Below, piece after piece: positions 22,267-26,791 of a stretch of 26,791 bases of DNA. The notes beneath the pieces were generated by a model. It was not told the origin of the DNA and did no database searches. It worked only from the letters and a program-made list of their open reading frames with translations. The DNA is from Balneolaceae bacterium (GTDB lineage Bacteria > Bacteroidota > Rhodothermia > Balneolales > Balneolaceae), in the NCBI GenBank assembly GCA_007123785.1, contig SLGL01000190.1, positions 1-26,791 of the forward strand, written 5' to 3'. The first letter of the stretch is position 1, and each line of letters starts with the position of its first letter. The position numbers and the translations under genes are program-made.

Positions 22267-25200
22267 TCAGGTGCTTGGGAAACGAATGAAAAACGATGTG
22301 CCATGCCCTTCTTTTGAATCAAACCAGATGTCGCCGCTGTGTTCCTCTACAATTTTTTTGGTAATGGCCAGCCCCAGGCCTGTGCCGCTGGATTTGGTAG
22401 AAAATTTCGGTAGAAAAATTTTGTCGCGATCTTTTTCATCAATACCATGTCCGTTGTCTTTGATCTGAATCATGGCGTGATCTTTCATTTTTTTGAGCGT
22501 GATCTGTATTTCAGCCTTTTGAGGGCTGCACGCCTCGATAGCATTTTTGATAAGATTGATAAGTGCCCGTCTCAGTTCATCTTCTACACCAGATACGGTC
22601 ACCTCTTTTTTTGGAATGACACAGTGGATTTCTGCAGAGTTATCGTGTTCGTACAGATCAGCAACAGATTGTACAAGTTCGGTCAGGCTCAAAGGCTCTT
22701 TTGGCTCATCAATCGGTTTAGCAAATTTCGAAAAATCGGAAGCAATTTTATTCAGTGATTCGATCTGCTCAATGATGTTTGTTGCCATTTTTTCGATAGC
22801 AGTCTTTAAATCGATTGCCCGGCCGGGGTTGCCATCAAGCTGCCGCTGGAGGTGCTGAAGGTTAAGTTTCATCGGGGTGAGCGGATTTTTAATTTCATGA
22901 GCAACCTGTTGTGCCATCTCTTTCCATGCAGATTCACGCTCGGCCTTCATGAGCTCTTTCTGAGCGTGATCAAGCCGCTGCACCATTGTATTGTAGGCAT
23001 CAGCAAGTGAACCGATTTCATCCTGACTGGTAACGGCAACTTTGGTTTTCATGTCGCCGCGCGAGATTTTGTTCAGCCCTACCTGAATCAGTTTCAGCGG
23101 TTTTGTAAGCTGGTTCGAGAGAAAAACAGAACCAGCGATAAACAAAGAAAAAATAAACAGGTACACAACAAAAAGGTAGCTGGTGGTTTCGAGGAGCTGC
23201 TCTTCATAAACAGGTGATTGCAAAAATGTGGGAATAGCAATGGCTCCGATGGGTGTTCCGTCGGCATCAGAGAGAGAGCGATAACCGATCAGCATTTCGT
23301 CGGTGCCAATTTCACTGGAAGCAACATAGTGGGTACGTTCGCGGTTAAAGAGAAAATCGTAAACGGGGTAAGGCATGGTGCCCGGAACCAGATGCTGCTG
23401 AAAAATTTGCGGAGTGGTGGAGACAGCAACTGAACGGCCGAAATAAAGCACCAGATCCACATTAAGCGGGGTCGTAATTTCCGATAACAGTTCAGATGCA
23501 TCAGAATCTTCCGAGAACAAGTCCCGGTCTTTCATCGCTTCGGCTACACTGCTTAGACTGTTGACCAGCTCCCTTTCAACATTCTTTTCATTTTGTATGT
23601 CCACCGCATATTGGGTGGCAAAAATCAGTACAATCAGAAAGAGTATGGTAGCAAGGGCAAGTCCATCTACCAGTCGATCCCTGAACCGGCGATTTTGTCC
23701 GAAAAGACTGTAATGTCCGAATCCGGCCATCCCGAGCAATGAGAAACAGAAAAGTCCGAAAAAAATGAGTACAACCTGCAGGCGGAAAAATGAGAAGAGG
23801 TGATGGTTGAATCCGGGAACAGGTGTACTTGCCTTGATGACAGTGCGTTCATCATGACTTACCAATACTTCACGGAATGAGCCGTCTGACGTGATATTGG
23901 TGATAAAACTTACAGAATTTTGTCGTGCAATTTCTGCTTCCTGTTGAGGTAGTTTATTGTATTGGGGCTGATTATGATATATACCGCGAACAGTACTGGC
24001 TGTTAGCCTCTCGCCGAGATACTCTGCAATGTAGTAGCTCTGTTTCCAGTCGCTCCTGGTAGCGGCAGAGAGAACCGCTCGCATCGGTTTGTTGTAGTCG
24101 AGTCGTTCTTTGAATACGTCACCAGCAATCCAGGCAATCATATTTCCGGGCTGATCGGCATCATAAATTGGGATCCAGCCCCTGTCCAGGGCTGTATAGC
24201 GGTCTGAAACAGCGGGGCGTCCCCAGATTACCGGGCGGTTGGTTTGCCAGCGAATCTGTTCACCGCGATAGGAGCGGAGCATTGTGTCGGTTGTAAAAAC
24301 ACGAGACCAGGCAGGGGTTTCCAATGTGGTGGAATAGTTGGTGATCTCTTCATTTCCGGGTGTAAGCAAGCGAATATGAAACGAATGATTTTTCCATTCC
24401 GGTTTGATATTGGACTGAACCGAACGCTGAAAATACCCTTGTACAAGCTGCTGCTGCTGTTCGATTTCCACCTCAGTCAGATGAGAGAGGTCCGTCTCAA
24501 TCTCTGAAAGCAGATCGAATAGGATGTCACGGGTATTGAATGCGTCTTCATCGGTGTATAAAGTAATTTGGTGAAGGAGCTCCCGGTCGATCCGGTCTTT
24601 TGAGGTGTCCCAAATGATAAGATAGACCGATGCGGAAATGACAAATACCCCGATCATCAGCTTCCTGAATCCCGACATTTTGTACCAATGGTCGGGATAA
24701 TTGTAAAGTTGATAACTGATGAGCAGATAAAGGAGAAAAAGGGTGAGGGTGATAGAAAACATTCGGGTGAAGAACAGGTTTTCCTCAACAGCGAGATCAA
24801 CGAAAAAATAAAAACAGATGAAGCTGAATACAGCAATAACAGAGATCAGTGCTGTTTTTCCCTCTTCGCTCAGCATTAAAAAATACCCTGCGGAAAGAAT
24901 AATGCCTGATGCAGCTGTGAGAAAGATTCCCGAGAAAATGTAGAAGATAAACGACTGGATATCCGGAGACAGCTCAAGATCCAGAAGGGGTATATGGCTT
25001 TCTGTTAAAAGTGTTTGAGTGGAGAATACAAAAAAGAGCAACAGAATCAGGCAGAGGGCTCCATAGAGAACAGAAAATGCCAGTGTCCGAAAGTGCTCTT
25101 CATTACGGTTAGCGCTCAGAGAAAATCGGAGAAGATTGTGAAAGCTGACAAAGAGAAGAAACAGAAAAAAAGCATTTATAATGTATTCTGCCAGAAGATA

Positions 25201-26121
25201 GACCGTTTCGTTATCCGTAACCAGCCCTCCAGAAATAAACAGGGATATCCAATAATTCAACAAGCCCGAGAGTAATACTACCGGCCACATTATAAAAATT
25301 AGCAAAATTTGTATGATGTGGAGCAATTTACTTTTACGGATGGTTGACCAAACCACCAAAAGCAGAAATGACGACAGAAATATGGCAATGTGAAAAGCAA
25401 ATCGCCATTGATAGTGAGTTTCGTTCTGGGTTTGCAGATAGTTGTGCGACAGTTCCAGGGGAGCATAAACCACACCGACAGAATCGGTTCGTGGAGTTGA
25501 CAGAGTGCGCTGAATCGAATTTCCGGGAATAGAGCCAAAATAACTATATCGTACGGGGAAGTTATTGCGAAGCCCTGGATCATCAGAAAGTTGATATTCA
25601 ACATTCTTGATAAAGGGAAGATCTGTAGTTTGAGCCAGCCGCCTTGCTGTTGAAATATTGAAACGTTCATCCTGAATCGTTAACTGCTGCCGGTTCAACA
25701 GAACAACTACGTTATTAAAACTTGTGATGGTTGTGTAAGTAGTGTCACTTTCGCTTTCCGAAAAAGGAGGTTGGGGGTTTAGGTTAAAGCCTTTCCAAAG
25801 CCAGGGATCCCCGTTTTTATATATGCTGATTCCCCAAAAGTTTTTTTGCGATAGCCGGTTATAAACAGGCATACGACCCTGGCTGGTTTCAGCTGCGTGC
25901 TCTACAAGAGTTCTTATTTCTGCAGATTCCTCTTCAAGCTCGGAATAAATTTGATGAAAAAGAGTTACAGCATCATCCAGGCTTCGGTCAATAATCAGGG
26001 TAAGTGCTTCATCACCGCTGGCAGATCTGTGTGCACTAAATTCCAGGATGCCGTAGCCCGCGAGGAGTAAAATCAGCAGGGAAGCGGCCAGCTTTTCAGG
26101 ATATTTAGTGAATACTGTCAA
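22267..26121 (-). CDS. Large NtrY-like membrane sensor histidine kinase
   Basis: This 1284-residue protein begins with a transmembrane helix (11-28), then an extracytoplasmic region (about 30-240), a block of about eight to nine helices (241-505), a second extracytoplasmic region (505-780), two helices (780-803, 818-840), a third extracytoplasmic region (840-980) and a last helix (981-1002). HAMP (about 1001-1055) leads to HisKA with phosphoacceptor H1075 in AHEIKNPLTP. The ATPase domain has the N box NLIKNAIEA (N1193), DNGHG and GTGLGL (1246-1251). This C-terminal end resembles NtrY, but the protein is far longer than typical NtrY. No response regulator is adjacent. Only TTG 26121 or CTG codons serve as start; no ATG is available before the upstream stop. 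The signal sensed is unknown. Confidence 0.9.
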   Translation of the reverse strand: MTVFTKYPEKLAASLLILLLAGYGILEFSAHRSASGDEALTLIIDRSLDDAVTLFHQIYSELEEESAEIRTLVEHAAETSQGRMPVYNRLSQKNFWGISIYKNGDPWLWKGFNLNPQPPFSESESDTTYTTITSFNNVVVLLNRQQLTIQDERFNISTARRLAQTTDLPFIKNVEYQLSDDPGLRNNFPVRYSYFGSIPGNSIQRTLSTPRTDSVGVVYAPLELSHNYLQTQNETHYQWRFAFHIAIFLSSFLLLVVWSTIRKSKLLHIIQILLIFIMWPVVLLSGLLNYWISLFISGGLVTDNETVYLLAEYIINAFFLFLLFVSFHNLLRFSLSANRNEEHFRTLAFSVLYGALCLILLLFFVFSTQTLLTESHIPLLDLELSPDIQSFIFYIFSGIFLTAASGIILSAGYFLMLSEEGKTALISVIAVFSFICFYFFVDLAVEENLFFTRMFSITLTLFLLYLLISYQLYNYPDHWYKMSGFRKLMIGVFVISASVYLIIWDTSKDRIDRELLHQITLYTDEDAFNTRDILFDLLSEIETDLSHLTEVEIEQQQQLVQGYFQRSVQSNIKPEWKNHSFHIRLLTPGNEEITNYSTTLETPAWSRVFTTDTMLRSYRGEQIRWQTNRPVIWGRPAVSDRYTALDRGWIPIYDADQPGNMIAWIAGDVFKERLDYNKPMRAVLSAATRSDWKQSYYIAEYLGERLTASTVRGIYHNQPQYNKLPQQEAEIARQNSVSFITNITSDGSFREVLVSHDERTVIKASTPVPGFNHHLFSFFRLQVVLIFFGLFCFSLLGMAGFGHYSLFGQNRRFRDRLVDGLALATILFLIVLIFATQYAVDIQNEKNVERELVNSLSSVAEAMKDRDLFSEDSDASELLSEITTPLNVDLVLYFGRSVAVSTTPQIFQQHLVPGTMPYPVYDFLFNRERTHYVASSEIGTDEMLIGYRSLSDADGTPIGAIAIPTFLQSPVYEEQLLETTSYLFVVYLFIFSLFIAGSVFLSNQLTKPLKLIQVGLNKISRGDMKTKVAVTSQDEIGSLADAYNTMVQRLDHAQKELMKAERESAWKEMAQQVAHEIKNPLTPMKLNLQHLQRQLDGNPGRAIDLKTAIEKMATNIIEQIESLNKIASDFSKFAKPIDEPKEPLSLTELVQSVADLYEHDNSAEIHCVIPKKEVTVSGVEDELRRALINLIKNAIEACSPQKAEIQITLKKMKDHAMIQIKDNGHGIDEKDRDKIFLPKFSTKSSGTGLGLAITKKIVEEHSGDIWFDSKEGHGTSFFIRFPST

Positions 26122-26407
26122 AAAAACGAAAGCCAGTTTTATTTTTTTGCGCCAGGTTGATCAATGAATACCTCAAAAACCCGGCAATGAAATGAATTGA
26201 TGATAGCTCAATAAAAACATTCATCAAAATGTTTCTGAAGCATTTTATGGGGCAAAATCAACGGCAAATTGCACACCCTGTACCGTTAATGCAACTTTTC
26301 AGGAAAAGTTCCTTTTTAACGACAGATTTCACACCGTTCTCATGTTGTCGTGCAATTTGGTTTTTCAGGTAAGAAATCAGGTAGCAAATAATTAGATGGG
26401 TTATATC
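26122..26407. other. Spacer between rsfS and sensor kinase genes
   Basis: No gene is supported. AACTTTTC (26293-26300) and GAAAAGTT (26303-26310) form perfect 8-bp arms, followed by CCTTTTT on the plus strand. The T-run is on the wrong strand for ending the minus-strand rsfS transcript, so its role is unclear. Confidence 0.3.
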
Positions 26408-26791
26408 TTATTCGTCCGATATTTCTGTAATAACTGCGTCGTTCCACATCCGTTCGATGCCGTAGAAATTTCGTTTTTCCTCACTGAAAATGTGTACAAC
26501 CACATTTACATAATCCAGAATAATCCACCTTCTTGCATCCATGCCTTCCTGTTTCCAGACATTTTCACCAATTTTCTCTTTTACTTTTTCGAGTGCACTA
26601 TTGGCAAGGGCACGGATTTGCGTTTCCGATGTACCGTGGCAGACCAGGAAATAATCGGTTAATGTGGTAAGCTCTCTTACATCCAGTAATTTAATGTCTC
26701 TTGCTTTTTTTTCGAGCAAACCCTCAGTAATAACATTAATCAACAGTTCTGAGTCAGAAGTTTTGCCGGGGGCGTCTGTGGAAAATTTGGA
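26408..26791 (-). CDS. rsfS: Ribosome silencing factor RsfS (5' end beyond right edge)
   Basis: RsfS binds ribosomal protein uL14 and blocks subunit joining in starvation. The family signature is clear: KKARDIKLLDVRELTTLTDY, FLVCHGTSETQIRALANSAL, KQEGMDARRWIILDYVNVVV and HIFSEEKRNFYGIERMW. The frame is open from TAA 26408 to the window end, adding TDAPGKTSDSELLINV before the core. TTG 26743 is an in-frame candidate but cuts into the conserved first helix, so the gene most likely starts beyond the edge. At least 128 codons are present. It lies upstream of the sensor kinase on the same strand, with a 286-bp gap. Confidence 0.92.
   Translation of the reverse strand, partial: SKFSTDAPGKTSDSELLINVITEGLLEKKARDIKLLDVRELTTLTDYFLVCHGTSETQIRALANSALEKVKEKIGENVWKQEGMDARRWIILDYVNVVVHIFSEEKRNFYGIERMWNDAVITEISDE

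Noticed and set aside
22065..22322. 85-residue minus-strand frame at the sensor kinase 3' end
   Set aside because: It is an out-of-frame run overlapping the kinase end and continuing into A/T-rich spacer; no conserved feature.
1..26791. CRISPR arrays, tRNA or rRNA genes, insertion sequences, integrase/attachment sites
   Set aside because: No regularly spaced repeats, cloverleaf, rRNA-like sequence or transposase frame was seen by eye; a tRNAscan or ISfinder run would be decisive.

Overview
The window reads as a chromosomal stretch from a Bacteroidota/Rhodothermota-type bacterium, with Balneolaceae-like lineages as my best guess. Supporting signs are intergenic DNA rich in A and T, few Shine-Dalgarno sites, one well-formed TTTG-N19-TAnnTTTG promoter (4861-4891), a FecI-like ECF sigma factor, many secreted enzymes, and several genes with no plausible ATG start (GTG or TTG is used instead). 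The taxonomy is inference. I see no tRNA, rRNA, CRISPR array, prophage or insertion sequence.

Left block (1-4779, all minus strand). The 5' end of a probable glycosyltransferase runs off the left edge. Next comes a translationally coupled exonuclease-ligase pair (beta-CASP metallo-beta-lactamase nuclease, then ATP-dependent DNA ligase), a shortened form of the known Lhr/Exo/Lig/MPE repair cluster. A 275-bp spacer holding three GTA-flanked REP-like palindromes separates it from a TerC/Alx-family membrane protein gene and a small four-helix membrane protein gene.

Metabolic block (4861-13870). An ALDH7-family aldehyde dehydrogenase is read from a good Bacteroidota-type promoter. It is followed by an exported alpha/beta hydrolase that converges on a GhrA-like 2-hydroxyacid dehydrogenase. 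After a gene-poor 570-bp spacer come an exported formylglycine-type sulfatase and a 1061-residue fusion: SGNH-like domain with lost catalytic residues, PVC-type dehydrogenase propeller, helical repeats and cytochrome c. These two resemble extracytoplasmic catabolic genes common in Planctomycetes and Verrucomicrobia.

Regulatory and membrane block (14290-19081). It contains an ECF sigma factor with a hydrophobic C-terminal tail, a possible small ORF, a DUF389 membrane protein gene, a gene relic, a TetR regulator coupled to a macrolide-type GT1 glycosyltransferase with a candidate operator upstream, and a convergent DoxX-like gene.

Envelope block (19374-26791, minus strand). It contains a lipoprotein joining a GHL10 (DigH/YngK-like) glycosidase to a zinc peptidoglycan amidase, a 1284-residue NtrY-like sensor kinase with three extracytoplasmic regions, and RsfS, whose 5' end lies beyond the right edge.

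Two families of short palindromic repeats occur in intergenic DNA: a GTA-flanked one at 3071-3316, and one built on TA(A/G)CCCG near 8460, 8572, 10468 and 19193. No defence system or obviously new multi-gene system is visible. The most notable single observations are the glycosidase-amidase fusion, the sulfatase/cytochrome-fusion pair and the repeat families.
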